DNA from: Rhodanobacter sp. C06
GTDB lineage: Bacteria > Pseudomonadota > Gammaproteobacteria > Xanthomonadales > Rhodanobacteraceae
Length of the DNA stretch: 64,000 nt
Direction of reading: 5' to 3'
NCBI RefSeq assembly: GCF_002001105.1
Contig: NZ_MUNP01000021.1
Location: 20,082 to 84,081, forward strand
Position 1 is the first letter of the stretch. Each line of letters opens with the position of its first letter. The translations under genes and the position numbers were made by a program. Below are positions 36,254 to 45,763 of the stretch, one piece after another. The notes below the pieces were generated by a model. The model saw only the letters and a program-made list of their open reading frames with translations. It did not search any database and was not told the DNA's origin.

Positions 36254-39106
36254 TCAGCCCGTATTCTGCAAGCCCTGCGCCACACCGTTCACGCAAGCCA
36301 CCAGCGCCTGCAGCAAGGCGTCGTCCTGCCGATCGCCGGCGCGCCAGCGGCCGAGCAGGTCCACCTGCAGCAGGCTCATCGGATCGATGTAGGGATTGCG
36401 CAGGCGGATCGAGGCGGCGAGGCGCGGATCGCCCCGCAGCAGTTCATCCGCGCCCTTGAGCTTGAGCACCCAGGTACGGCTGCGCTCGAACTCGGCGCGG
36501 ATCAGCGCGAAGAACGGTTCGTGCAGTTCGCCGGCCAGCCGCGAGAAGGCCTCGGCGATGGCGAGGTCGCACTTGGCCAGCAGCATCTCCACGTCGTCCA
36601 GCGCGTTGGCGAAGAACGGCCAGTCGCGCGCCATCCCAGCCATGGCTTCTTCGCCGTACTCGGCCACGCCCCATTCCAACGCGCTGCCCAGGCCGTACCA
36701 GCCGGTGATGATGGAGCGGCACTGCGTCCAGGCGAACACCCAGGGGATCGCGCGCAGGTCTTCCACGCCGCGCATACTGCGCCGGCGCGAGGGGCGCGAG
36801 CCCAGTGCCATGCGCTCGATCACGTCGATCGGCGTGGCGCTGCGGAAGTAGTCCACGAAACCTTCGCGCTGGACCAGCGCGCGGTAGGCCTGCCGGCTGC
36901 GCGCGGACAGTGCGTGCATGCGTTCGCGCCACTGCGTTTCGCGTTGATCCTCCTCGCGCGGGCGCAGGCTGGCGCGCAGCACCGCGCCCACGGTCTGCTC
37001 CAGGTTGCGCAGGGCCAACGCGCGGATGCCGTACTTGCGATGGATCACCTCGCCCTGCTCGGTGACGCGCAGCACACCCGCCACCGAACCGCGCGGCGAC
37101 GACAACAGTGCCGGCGTGATGCGCGCGCCGCCGCGACTGGCCGAACCGCCGCGGCCGTGGAAGAAGGCCAGCGCGATGCCGTGCTCGCGCGCCACGTCCA
37201 GCAGTTCCACCTGGGCGCGCTGCAGGCTCCAGCGCGAAGCCAGCGTGCCGCCGTCCTTGCCGCTGTCGGAGTAGCCCAGCATCACCCACTGGCGGTCGCC
37301 GCGGGCGGCCAGGTGGCCGCGATACAACGGATCGGCCAGCAAGGCGCGCAGCGTGGCCGGTGCATTCGTGAGATCGTCGATGGTTTCGAACAGCGGGGCG
37401 ACGTCCAGTGGAACCACTGTATTTCCCTTCTCCCCGTTGGGGAGAAGGTGGCCCGAAGGGTCAGATGAGGGGCGGGTGCTTGCGGAAGCGCTGGTGGTGG
37501 TGGCCGCAACGTCGACAGATTGCGGCGAAGGTGTCCCCTCACCCCGACCCTCTCCCCGGAGGGGAGAGGGAGACAGCAGGCCGCCATGCCTTGCCAGCGC
37601 CAGCACCGCCAGCACGTCGGCGGCGGAGCGCGCCATGCTGATGATGTAGAGGCCGGTCGCAGCGGTGCCGTAGCGCTGGCGCGCATCGCGCAGGGCGGCG
37701 AACACGGCGCGCAACGAGGTGGCCACGCTGTCCTCGCTGGCGACGAAATCGCGCTCGCCCCGCAGGTGCGCGTGCAGGGCGACCACGCGCTCGTCCACGC
37801 TGCGCTGCGACCATGCGGCGTCGTTGAACAAGGCGGCCAGCGCGTCGTCGTGCACGCGCGAATCCTGGCGCGCATCGAGCCGCGCGAGATGGAAACCGAA
37901 GCTGCGCACGCGCCAGATCAGGCGCTGCACCGCATAGGCGCCTGCATGCAGGCCGCGATGATCGACCAGGCTGGCGGCGACCAGCTCGAGATCGTCGCGC
38001 AGTTCGTCGGCACCGGCGTAGGCCTCCGGATGCCCGTCCTCGTGGGTGGCTTCCAGCCGCCCGCCGATCACGGTGAGCAGGCTGCGGTAAGGCATGTCGG
38101 CGTGGCGCGGCTTGATGCGCGAGGCGGCCTGCGGGTAGCGCACGCGCGCTTCGTCCAGCCGCTGGCGCAGGCGCGGATCGACCTGCACGCGCCCGCTGGT
38201 CTGGCTGAGCAGGCGCGCCAGCGCGGCGACGTCGCCGATGTAGCGATCCAGTATCTGCGCGCGCTGGCTGGCGAGGCTGGCGGCGATGGTGTCGGCACCC
38301 ACGTTGGGGTTGCCGTCCATGTCGCCGCCCACCCAGGTGGCGAAGGAGAGCAGGCGCGGCAGCGGCACCGCCACGCCGTAGACCGCCTGCAGCGCCTCGG
38401 CCAACGATTCGTACAGCGCCGGCACGATGCGATAGATCGGATCGGCGATGTAGAAGCCCACGTGCTCGCGCTCATCCTGCACGCTGGGCCGCAGCGGCGA
38501 AGCCTCGGCGGTCTGCCAGCCGGCGGTGAGCGCCATGTGGATGCGCTCCTCGTCCTCGCCGCGCTCCTGCGGCGTGCGGCCGCCGTCGAAGCCATCGACC
38601 AGCGCGCGCACGATGGCCTGCTCCTTCTCCAGCAGCGAGGCGCGCACCGCCTCGGTGGGATGCGCGGTGAACACCGGCTCCACCTCCAGCTTGAGCAGCC
38701 AGTCGAGCAGTTCGGGCGCAGTCACGCCCTGTGCCTTGAGCCGCTCCAGCACGTCGCGCAGCGATTCCGGCTGCGGTGCGCCGCCCGCACGCTGGTAGTC
38801 GCGGCGGCGGCGGATGCGATGCACGCGTTCGGCGATGTTTACCGCGTTGAAGTAGGTGGCGAAGGCGCGCGCCAGCGCTTCCGCGTGCGCCGCGTCGAGC
38901 CCGCTCAGCGGATCGGCCAGTACCGCCAGCGCTGCGCCCTCCTGCCGGCGCGCGATGGCGGCGACGCGCACGCGTTCCACCTCGTCGAGGAAGGTCGGCG
39001 CCACCTGCTCGGCCAGCATGCGACCGACCAGGGCGCCCAGCCGGCGCACGTCGTCGCGCAGCGGCGCATCGGGCAAGGCGGGCTCGGGACTGCGGGAGGC
39101 GTTCAT
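36254..39106 (-). CDS. ppc: Phosphoenolpyruvate carboxylase with an in-frame repeat insertion
   Basis: A 950-residue protein converting PEP and bicarbonate to oxaloacetate, the anaplerotic feed to the TCA cycle. Catalytic motifs are intact: [11 protein letters not shown] (catalytic His), [34 protein letters not shown] and [12 protein letters not shown] near the C-terminus. The family is typically about 880-930 residues. Between ARHGGLL and [11 protein letters not shown], roughly 50 residues ([20 protein letters not shown] ... [13 protein letters not shown]) are encoded by palindromic repeat DNA. The insertion keeps frame and falls before the conserved [10 protein letters not shown] segment, probably on a surface loop. 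Start ATG 39106. Confidence 0.93.
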   Translation of the reverse strand: MNASRSPEPALPDAPLRDDVRRLGALVGRMLAEQVAPTFLDEVERVRVAAIARRQEGAALAVLADPLSGLDAAHAEALARAFATYFNAVNIAERVHRIRRRRDYQRAGGAPQPESLRDVLERLKAQGVTAPELLDWLLKLEVEPVFTAHPTEAVRASLLEKEQAIVRALVDGFDGGRTPQERGEDEERIHMALTAGWQTAEASPLRPSVQDEREHVGFYIADPIYRIVPALYESLAEALQAVYGVAVPLPRLLSFATWVGGDMDGNPNVGADTIAASLASQRAQILDRYIGDVAALARLLSQTSGRVQVDPRLRQRLDEARVRYPQAASRIKPRHADMPYRSLLTVIGGRLEATHEDGHPEAYAGADELRDDLELVAASLVDHRGLHAGAYAVQRLIWRVRSFGFHLARLDARQDSRVHDDALAALFNDAAWSQRSVDERVVALHAHLRGERDFVASEDSVATSLRAVFAALRDARQRYGTAATGLYIISMARSAADVLAVLALARHGGLLSPSPLRGEGRGEGTPSPQSVDVAATTTSASASTRPSSDPSGHLLPNGEKGNTVVPLDVAPLFETIDDLTNAPATLRALLADPLYRGHLAARGDRQWVMLGYSDSGKDGGTLASRWSLQRAQVELLDVAREHGIALAFFHGRGGSASRGGARITPALLSSPRGSVAGVLRVTEQGEVIHRKYGIRALALRNLEQTVGAVLRASLRPREEDQRETQWRERMHALSARSRQAYRALVQREGFVDYFRSATPIDVIERMALGSRPSRRRSMRGVEDLRAIPWVFAWTQCRSIITGWYGLGSALEWGVAEYGEEAMAGMARDWPFFANALDDVEMLLAKCDLAIAEAFSRLAGELHEPFFALIRAEFERSRTWVLKLKGADELLRGDPRLAASIRLRNPYIDPMSLLQVDLLGRWRAGDRQDDALLQALVACVNGVAQGLQNTG
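37425..37573. repeat. CCCTCTCCCC-type palindromic repeats inserted inside ppc
   Basis: One unit at 37425-37449 (CCCTTCTCCCC...GGGGAGAAGG) and a second at 37537-37573 (CCCTCACCCCGACCCTCTCC...GGGGAGAGGG) flank about 90 nt. The same family appears in intergenic DNA at 54231-54266, 61429-61557 and 63942-63979. On the ppc strand it encodes the extra residues described for ppc. Confidence 0.85.
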
Positions 39107-39237
39107 CACGACGGCATCGGCTCGCAGGGGCGGAATCCCAAGCCTAGCGCATGCGCGGCCGTTTTGCTGCAATGCCGCAAAAACCTGCCAGCGGGCGGCG
39201 GAAGCGCTGCCGGAGGCGCGCCTGCGCGCCTCGCCGC

Positions 39238-39243
39238 TATAAT
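39238..39243 (+). promoter_or_regulatory. -10 element (TATAAT) of ahcY
   Basis: A perfect TATAAT 11 nt before the first conserved nucleotide of the SAH riboswitch. The predicted start is near 39250. No clear -35 at 17 nt. Confidence 0.6.
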
Positions 39244-39253
39244 CGTCGCTTCC

Positions 39254-39372
39254 CGTCGAGGGGCGCTGCGACCGTTGGTGCATGCGGATCCGTCCGCAAC
39301 CGCCTGCACATCCCTGTGCAGACTGCTCATCCAACGGCCAGGCTCGGCGGTTCCTTTCACAACGGCGCCCGG
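39254..39372 (+). promoter_or_regulatory. S-adenosylhomocysteine (SAH) riboswitch
   Basis: The conserved core is readable: CGAGGGGCGCTGCGACCGTT at 39257-39276, a variable GC-rich arm, CCAGGCTCGG and then CAACGGCGCCC (to 39370). GGGCGC (39261-39266) can pair with GCGCCC (39365-39370) to close the pseudoknot, as in the known class. SAH riboswitches are found before ahcY in several gamma- and betaproteobacteria and switch expression on when toxic SAH accumulates. ahcY starts 28 nt downstream. Confidence 0.92.
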
Positions 39373-39400
39373 TTTGTCCCCACCAAAACCGGAGCTGCAC

Positions 39401-40837
<1,437 letters not shown>

Positions 40838-40865
40838 TCGGCGATTCCGTTTCGAAACGGTCAGG

Positions 40866-40891
40866 CGAAGGGCGCAGCGATGCGCCCTTCG
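40866..40891. terminator. Probable terminator hairpin after ahcY
   Basis: CGAAGGGCGCA / TGCGCCCTTCG, an 11-bp perfect stem with a GCGA tetraloop, followed by TCGTTTCC (poor U-tract). Confidence 0.65.
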
Positions 40892-41001
40892 TCGTTTCCG
40901 GTGTCCGCTGCTGTAAGAATCGGGCCAGCCGGCGCGTCTGAATGGGTGAACCGACCCGGAGACGCACCATGCCCCTCACACTATCCCGCGGAGGCGAACC
41001 C

Positions 41002-41526
41002 ATGACGGACATCGCACCGCCCGACGCAAACGCCCTCGCCCGTGGCTACGGCCGTGCCGTGTATCTCGCCGCGTACCGCGTGCTCGGTGATGCCAGCCAA
41101 GCCGAGGACGTGCAGCAGGACGTGTTCCTGCGCCTGATCGAAAAGCCGCCGACCGACGTCGCCTCGTGGCCGGCCTACCTCACCGCGATGGCTACCCGGC
41201 AGGCGATCGACCGCCTGCGCAGCCGGCAACGCTGGCGTCGGTTGCGCCCGCTGTGGAAGGCTGCCGAGCCCGTCGCCGCCGATACGGCCGAGGAAGAGGC
41301 CGCGCAAACCGAACGCGCACGGCAGCTGCGGGCCGCTCTGGCCCGGCTCAAGCCACGACATGCCGAGTGCTTCGTGCTGCGGTACATCCATGGCCTCGAC
41401 ACTGCAGCGATCGCTCGCGCCACCGGTCTCACCCCCAACCACGTCGGCGTATGCCTGCACCGGGCCGCGCAGACGCTGGAATCCCTGCTCAACGACCAGG
41501 CGCGCCCCGCGCCGGAGGTGCTGTGA
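41002..41526 (+). CDS. ECF-type RNA polymerase sigma factor
   Basis: A 174-residue protein with sigma region 2 (VYLAAYRVLGDASQAEDVQQ, DVFLRLIE, then YLTAMATRQAIDRLRSRQRW) and region 4 (ALARLKPRHAECFVLRYIHG, AAIARATGLTPNHVGVCLHRA). It directs RNA polymerase to a dedicated promoter set, unidentified here. Start chosen at ATG 41002 because GGAGG lies 8 nt upstream. In-frame ATGs at 40942 and 40969 would add only basic, non-conserved residues. Its stop overlaps the start of the next gene (TGATG), so that product is a strong candidate for its regulator. Confidence 0.85.
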   Translation: MTDIAPPDANALARGYGRAVYLAAYRVLGDASQAEDVQQDVFLRLIEKPPTDVASWPAYLTAMATRQAIDRLRSRQRWRRLRPLWKAAEPVAADTAEEEAAQTERARQLRAALARLKPRHAECFVLRYIHGLDTAAIARATGLTPNHVGVCLHRAAQTLESLLNDQARPAPEVL

Positions 41527-42290
41527 TGGAACCGATCCTGTCTCCCACCCTGACCCGCCATCTGCGGGCGCTGGCTTGCGATCCGCCCGTCGCAGCGCTC
41601 GACGCCGCGCAGGCCAGGCTCGAACGCCGCCTTGCCGATGCCCGCCCACGCAACACGCGGCCTGCGCGCTGGATCGGTGCATTGGCGACCGCAGCCACCG
41701 CCTGCCTGGTACTCACCCTGGTGCTGATGCCCACCTCACGCACCGTCGCCTTCGACGTGGCGCTCAAGCACCTGCGCGACTTCCACACCCTCGCGTTGAC
41801 CATCGAACAGCAATCGCAGGGGATGGCGATGCCCACGATCCGCGTGCGGATGGACCGCAGCGGCGACGCCCGCACCGACATCGGTGACGCGACCAGCGTG
41901 GTGGTAAACGCCGCCGAGCATCGCGTGCTGACCCTGCTGCACGGCCCACGCATGGCGCTGGTGACCCTCCTGCCGGCGAACGCCAAGCCGACGCCGGATG
42001 CCGCGCTGAAGTGGCTGGATGCGATCCGGCAGTTCCAGGGCAAGGCGGTCGAGCTGCCGGGCCAGCGCGTGATCGACGGCCGCATCACCCACGGCTGGCG
42101 GCTCGACGTGCAAGGCATGCGCATCGCCCTCTGGGTCGATTCCGATGGCGTGCCGCGGGCCGTCGAGGTCGGCGACGGCCATGTGCTGAGCCAGCGCGTC
42201 CACGTGACCATGGATCCGCCGCTGGATGCCGGTACCTTCAACACAACGATCCCCACGGGCTACCGCGAAGCTCGGCCCGACCAGGACTGA
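41526..42290 (+). CDS. Single-pass membrane protein, candidate anti-sigma factor or periplasmic sensor
   Basis: A 254-residue protein with a cytoplasmic N-terminus (about 1-47), one transmembrane helix (about 49-66, WIGALATAATACLVLTLVL) and a periplasmic domain of about 185 residues. The periplasmic part (ALTIEQQSQGMAMPTIRVRM, HRVLTLLHGPRMALV, IDGRITHGWRLDVQGMRIAL) has beta-strand character and loosely resembles LolA/RseB-type lipoprotein-binding folds. I cannot name a family with confidence. Translational coupling to the ECF sigma gene and the single-pass topology suggest that it controls that sigma factor. No zinc-binding anti-sigma motif is visible. Confidence 0.65.
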   Translation: MEPILSPTLTRHLRALACDPPVAALDAAQARLERRLADARPRNTRPARWIGALATAATACLVLTLVLMPTSRTVAFDVALKHLRDFHTLALTIEQQSQGMAMPTIRVRMDRSGDARTDIGDATSVVVNAAEHRVLTLLHGPRMALVTLLPANAKPTPDAALKWLDAIRQFQGKAVELPGQRVIDGRITHGWRLDVQGMRIALWVDSDGVPRAVEVGDGHVLSQRVHVTMDPPLDAGTFNTTIPTGYREARPDQD

Positions 42291-42305
42291 AACAGCACGG
42301 TTGAA

Positions 42306-42334
42306 CGCGTCGCGGGCTTGCGGCCCGCGACGCG
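42306..42334. terminator. Strong GC hairpin after the sigma operon
   Basis: CGCGTCGCGGGC / GCCCGCGACGCG, a 12-bp perfect stem with a TTGCG loop, 16 bp after the stop. No U-tract, so termination may be weak or Rho-assisted. Nothing else is recognised up to 42450. Confidence 0.5.
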
Positions 42335-42450
42335 CCGAAGGGTTCGTGGCCGATGGCGCGACTGCTCGCCTCCGTACCCATCTTGGGCCGGTGAAAACCC
42401 CATTTGGGCAATCCGAAAATCCGGTCGACAAGCTGTTGGAGACGGCAGCA

Positions 42451-43053
42451 CTACGGCCGCCAGTTCGCGTTGTTCCCCCAAAACGCCACCGAACGCCGAT
42501 ACGCCTCGCGGTCCAGCGGCACACCGGAGCCGCCCTCTTCCACGCCCAGCGCATTGCGCAGCATGGTGATCGGTGCCATCGGGATTTCCTCCGGCTCCAT
42601 CGTGTAGAGACAACCGACGATGCCCCAGTCGGCGGCTATGGGTTCGCCTTCCTTCGCCAGTTGTTCGCGGCTGTAGAGGATGACGACGAGCCAGTTCGCC
42701 ACCGGCGATTCCACGCCCTCGAACCAGCGCACCAGCACCGGCAGTTCGGCCTTGGTGCGCGCCTCGTAGGCACTGCGCAGCTGATGCCGGTTGGCCTCGG
42801 TGATCGGCACGGTGAGGCAGCGCGTGGAGGTCCAGTTGCGGTGCACGTGCAACTTGCAGAACGGCGCGTAGCCGTCCAGCACCCGGAACGGCGCCTCGTC
42901 GTTGAGGCGATGCTGGAACGCCTCGGGCGTGCAGTCCTGGATGGCGTTGCCGCGCGGCTCACGCGGAAACAGGCGGGCGCGGGCGAACGGGGTGAGGACG
43001 ATGGGCATGACTTGTTCGATGGCAAAACGGCGGCCAGCGTAACGCAGGCGCAT
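42451..43053 (-). CDS. DUF3228 family protein
   Basis: 200 residues from ATG 43053. The conserved series RGNAIQDCTPEAF, VLDGYAPFCKLHVHRNW, LRSAYEARTKAELPVLVRWF, ANWLVVILYSREQL, PMAPITMLRNALGVEEGGSG and VPLDREAYRRSVAFW matches the DUF3228 family, whose function is not known. Family members usually begin near MPIVLTPFARARLF, which would put the start at ATG 43008 (185 residues). The longer start is preferred because GGAG lies 7 nt before 43053 and no Shine-Dalgarno precedes 43008. It is divergent from metF, sharing the intergenic palindrome. Confidence 0.8.
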   Translation of the reverse strand: MRLRYAGRRFAIEQVMPIVLTPFARARLFPREPRGNAIQDCTPEAFQHRLNDEAPFRVLDGYAPFCKLHVHRNWTSTRCLTVPITEANRHQLRSAYEARTKAELPVLVRWFEGVESPVANWLVVILYSREQLAKEGEPIAADWGIVGCLYTMEPEEIPMAPITMLRNALGVEEGGSGVPLDREAYRRSVAFWGNNANWRP

Positions 43054-43103
43054 GCGGGCTCTCCGCGGCTGTCGTCGCGCCGGCTGGCATTTGGCCATCT
43101 ATC

Positions 43104-43129
43104 CTTTCATCGCGATGAAAGTATACAAT
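43104..43129 (+). promoter_or_regulatory. metF promoter with an 18-bp palindromic operator
   Basis: CTTTCATCGCGATGAAAG (43104-43121) is a perfect 18-bp palindrome directly abutting the -10 TATACAAT (43122-43129). It therefore occupies the -35/spacer zone, where a bound protein would block RNA polymerase. No good -35 is visible. A SAM- or SAH-responsive repressor (for example an ArsR-family SahR-type protein or a MetJ analogue) is plausible but not identifiable here. Confidence 0.65.
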
Positions 43130-43156
43130 TACTCCGAACCGTAGCGAAGGACCCCC

Positions 43157-43981
43157 ATGCCCGCCATCAGCCTCGAATTCTTTCCACCCAAGACCGACGA
43201 GCAGCGCGCCCAGCTGGACCAGGCCGCGCAGGTGCTGAAGGCCTGGCGCCCCGAGTACGCGTCGGTGACCTTCGGCGCCGGCGGCTCCACGCTGAGCTAC
43301 ACCAGCGACACGGTGACGCACCTGCATGCAGAGCATGGCCTCGACGTGGCGCCGCACCTGTCCTGCATGGGTGGCACGCGGGCCGAGATCCGCGCCCTGC
43401 TCGACAGTTACAAGGCCGCCGGCTACCGCCGTCTCGTGGCACTGCGCGGCGACCTGCCCTCGGGCATGGCCAGCGCGGGCGACTTCCACTACGCCGCCGA
43501 ACTGGTGCGTTTCATCCGCGAGCACTCGGGCGACCATTTCCACATCGAGGTGGCGGCCTATCCGGAGATCCATCCGCAGGCCAACGACGCCCACGCCGAC
43601 CTGCGCCACTTCAAGGCCAAGGTGGACGCCGGCGCGAACGGCGCAATCACGCAGTACTTCTTCAACCCGGATGCGTATTTCCGCTTCGTGGACGACGCCC
43701 ACAGGCTCGGCGTGCGGGTACCGATCGTGCCGGGCATCATGCCGATTGCGAACTACAGCCAGTTGCAGCGCTTCTCCGACCTGTGCGGCGCCGAGATCCC
43801 GCGCTGGATCGCCAAACGCATGCAGGCGCACGGCGACGATGCCGCCGCGGTGCGCGCGCTGGGCGCCGAGGTGGTGGCGCAGCTGTGCCGCCGGCTGCTC
43901 GACGGCGGCGCACCGGGCCTGCACTTCTACACGCTGAACCGCGCCAAGGCCACGCGCGCGGTGCTGGAACAGCTGGATTAA
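43157..43981 (+). CDS. metF: 5,10-methylenetetrahydrofolate reductase
   Basis: A 274-residue FAD enzyme making 5-methyl-THF, the methyl donor for methionine synthesis. Motifs: ISLEFFPPKTDEQ, ASVTFGAGGSTLSYT, PHLSCMGGTRAEI, LVALRGDLP, EVAAYPEIHPQA, LRHFKAKVDAGANGAITQYFF and VPIVPGIMPIANYSQLQRF. The catalytic Glu of EFFPPK and the Asp of LRGDLP are present. Slightly short for the family (about 280-300) but complete. The upstream palindrome and -10 indicate transcriptional control separate from metE and ahcY. Confidence 0.95.
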   Translation: MPAISLEFFPPKTDEQRAQLDQAAQVLKAWRPEYASVTFGAGGSTLSYTSDTVTHLHAEHGLDVAPHLSCMGGTRAEIRALLDSYKAAGYRRLVALRGDLPSGMASAGDFHYAAELVRFIREHSGDHFHIEVAAYPEIHPQANDAHADLRHFKAKVDAGANGAITQYFFNPDAYFRFVDDAHRLGVRVPIVPGIMPIANYSQLQRFSDLCGAEIPRWIAKRMQAHGDDAAAVRALGAEVVAQLCRRLLDGGAPGLHFYTLNRAKATRAVLEQLD

Positions 43982-44033
43982 ACCGCCGGACTGATTCACG
44001 GTCGCGACGTCGGCGCATCGCTATGCTGGTGCG

Positions 44034-44603
44034 ATGCGCGTTCTCGTCCTGCTCCTGCTGCTTCCGCTCTGCACCCTCGCCCTGCCGGCGCGGGCGCAGA
44101 ACACTATCCACCATTGCGTGGACGCGCACGGCAATCCGCTGTTCACCGACCAGCCCTGCACGTCCCAGCAGGCCACCCCGGTGCAGGCGCCGGCGCCCGT
44201 GCCCGGCGGGGGCGTGGTCACGTCCGGCCTGCCGGTGCCCCTGCAGCGTTGCGCCAGCACCGCGGCGGAGCTGCGCCAGCGCGTGATCGATGCCTTCGCC
44301 GCGCGCGATCCGAACCAGTTGGCCGGACTGATGCTGTGGCACGGTTACGGCCGAGTGTCGGCGGTCGGCGACCTCCGTGCGCTGAGCCAGCTGGTGCGGC
44401 AGCCCTTGCTTGAGATCCACTTGGGCGGCGCGCCGGACGACGATCCGGCCTCCGCCGGCAGCAGCCTGCCGCCAGAGGCGTCATCCGCGGCAACACCCGC
44501 CGACGAACTGCAGCTGCGCACCAGTGGCGATGACGGCGAACGCAGCGCGCGTTTCGTGATCGCTCGTCAGGCCGGCTGCCTGTGGCTGCGCTACGGCAGC
44601 TGA
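44034..44603 (+). CDS. DUF4124 domain protein, exported
   Basis: A 189-residue protein with a signal peptide (about 1-22, MRVLVLLLLLPLCTLALPARA) and the short DUF4124 motif IHHCVDAHGNPLFTDQPC just after it. The remainder is not conserved to my eye and includes an Ala/Ser/Pro-rich stretch (about 140-160). Cys residues in the motif and near the end (GCLWLRYGS) could form periplasmic disulfides. Function of the domain is unknown. It starts 52 bp after metF and may be read through from it. Confidence 0.75.
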   Translation: MRVLVLLLLLPLCTLALPARAQNTIHHCVDAHGNPLFTDQPCTSQQATPVQAPAPVPGGGVVTSGLPVPLQRCASTAAELRQRVIDAFAARDPNQLAGLMLWHGYGRVSAVGDLRALSQLVRQPLLEIHLGGAPDDDPASAGSSLPPEASSAATPADELQLRTSGDDGERSARFVIARQAGCLWLRYGS

Positions 44604-44688
44604 GCCTCGCTTGGCCTTCCTTGCTGCGCTGCAAACTTGCCGCACGAGGCGCGGGTTTATCATGGGCGGTCCCCAACGGAGATTCGCC

Positions 44689-45606
44689 ATGGCGCAGCAG
44701 TACCCCGAATGGATCTGGCAGAACGGCGCAATCAAGCCGTGGGCCGAGGCCACCACCCACGTGATGTCGCATGCGCTGCACTACGGGTCCTCGGTATTCG
44801 AAGGCATCCGCAGCTACGCCACGCCGGACGGCGCAGCGATCTTCCGCCTCACCGACCACCTCGACCGCCTGTTCCACTCGGCGAAGATCTACGACATGAC
44901 ACTGCCATGCACGCGCGACGAACTCGCCGCGGCCTGCCGCGAGGTCATCCGCAAGAACGGTCTCTCCGCCGCCTATTTGCGCCCCGTTGCGTGGCGTGGC
45001 CTGGGCGGCTTCGGCCTCTCCGCCGAAACGCCGATCGACGTGGCCGTGGCCGCGTGGCCGATGGGCCCCTACCTCGGGCCGGAGGCGCTGGAGAACGGCA
45101 TCACCGCCTGCGTGTCGAGCTGGCAGCGCTTCGCGCCCAACACCATCCCGGCCGGCGCCAAGGCCGGCGGCAACTATCTCTCCGGCCAGCTGATCGCGCG
45201 TGAGGCGCGCCGCCTCGGCTTCGGCGAGGGCATCGCGCTGGCCTCCACCGGCCTGCTCAGCGAAGGCGCGGGCGAGAACATCTTCCTGGTGTTCGACGGC
45301 GTGCTGCACACCACGCCGGCCAGCGCGTCGATCCTCACCGGCATCACCCGCCACTCGCTGATCACGCTGGCGCGCGAGGACGGCATCGAGGTGATCGAGC
45401 GCGACCTCCCGCGCGAATACCTCTACCTCGCCGACGAGGTGTTCATGTGCGGCACCGCCGCCGAAGTCACCCCGATCCGCGCGGTCGACGGCAAGCAGGT
45501 CGGCGCCGGCAAGGCCGGCCGCGTCACCCGCCGCATCCAGGAACTGTTCTTCGGCCTGTTCAACGGCAAGACCAACGACCAGTGGGGCTGGCTGGAACCG
45601 GTGTGA
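44689..45606 (+). CDS. ilvE: Branched-chain amino-acid aminotransferase
   Basis: A 305-residue PLP enzyme of fold type IV catalysing the last step of Ile, Leu and Val synthesis. Motifs: SHALHYGSSVFEGIRSY near the start, the PLP lysine in IPAGAKAGGNYLSGQLI, LLSEGAGENIFLV, TPASASILTGITRHSLITLA and EVFMCGTAAEVTPI. Start at ATG 44689, with GGAG 7 nt upstream. An upstream in-frame ATG at 44662 is less likely. Length and motifs are normal for IlvE. A small hairpin with a T-run follows at 45649-45673. Confidence 0.95.
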   Translation: MAQQYPEWIWQNGAIKPWAEATTHVMSHALHYGSSVFEGIRSYATPDGAAIFRLTDHLDRLFHSAKIYDMTLPCTRDELAAACREVIRKNGLSAAYLRPVAWRGLGGFGLSAETPIDVAVAAWPMGPYLGPEALENGITACVSSWQRFAPNTIPAGAKAGGNYLSGQLIAREARRLGFGEGIALASTGLLSEGAGENIFLVFDGVLHTTPASASILTGITRHSLITLAREDGIEVIERDLPREYLYLADEVFMCGTAAEVTPIRAVDGKQVGAGKAGRVTRRIQELFFGLFNGKTNDQWGWLEPV

Positions 45607-45648
45607 GTCTCTGTCTTGCGATCGTCCCTGATCGCGAAAATCAAACGG

Positions 45649-45673
45649 GCGGCCATCCCTGGCCGCACTTTTC
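45649..45673 (+). terminator. Candidate terminator of ilvE
   Basis: GCGGCCA / TGGCCGC, a 7-bp stem with a TCCC loop, then ACTTTTC. A further imperfect hairpin, CGCCCCTG/CAGGGGCG, lies at about 45688-45715. Confidence 0.6.
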
Positions 45674-45763
45674 ACGATGACTGCTTTCGCCCCTGACAGC
45701 TTGCTGCCAGGGGCGATGGGATCCGCGCCGGGGAATGGAGGCCCAAGCCGCTATCATGGGCTG

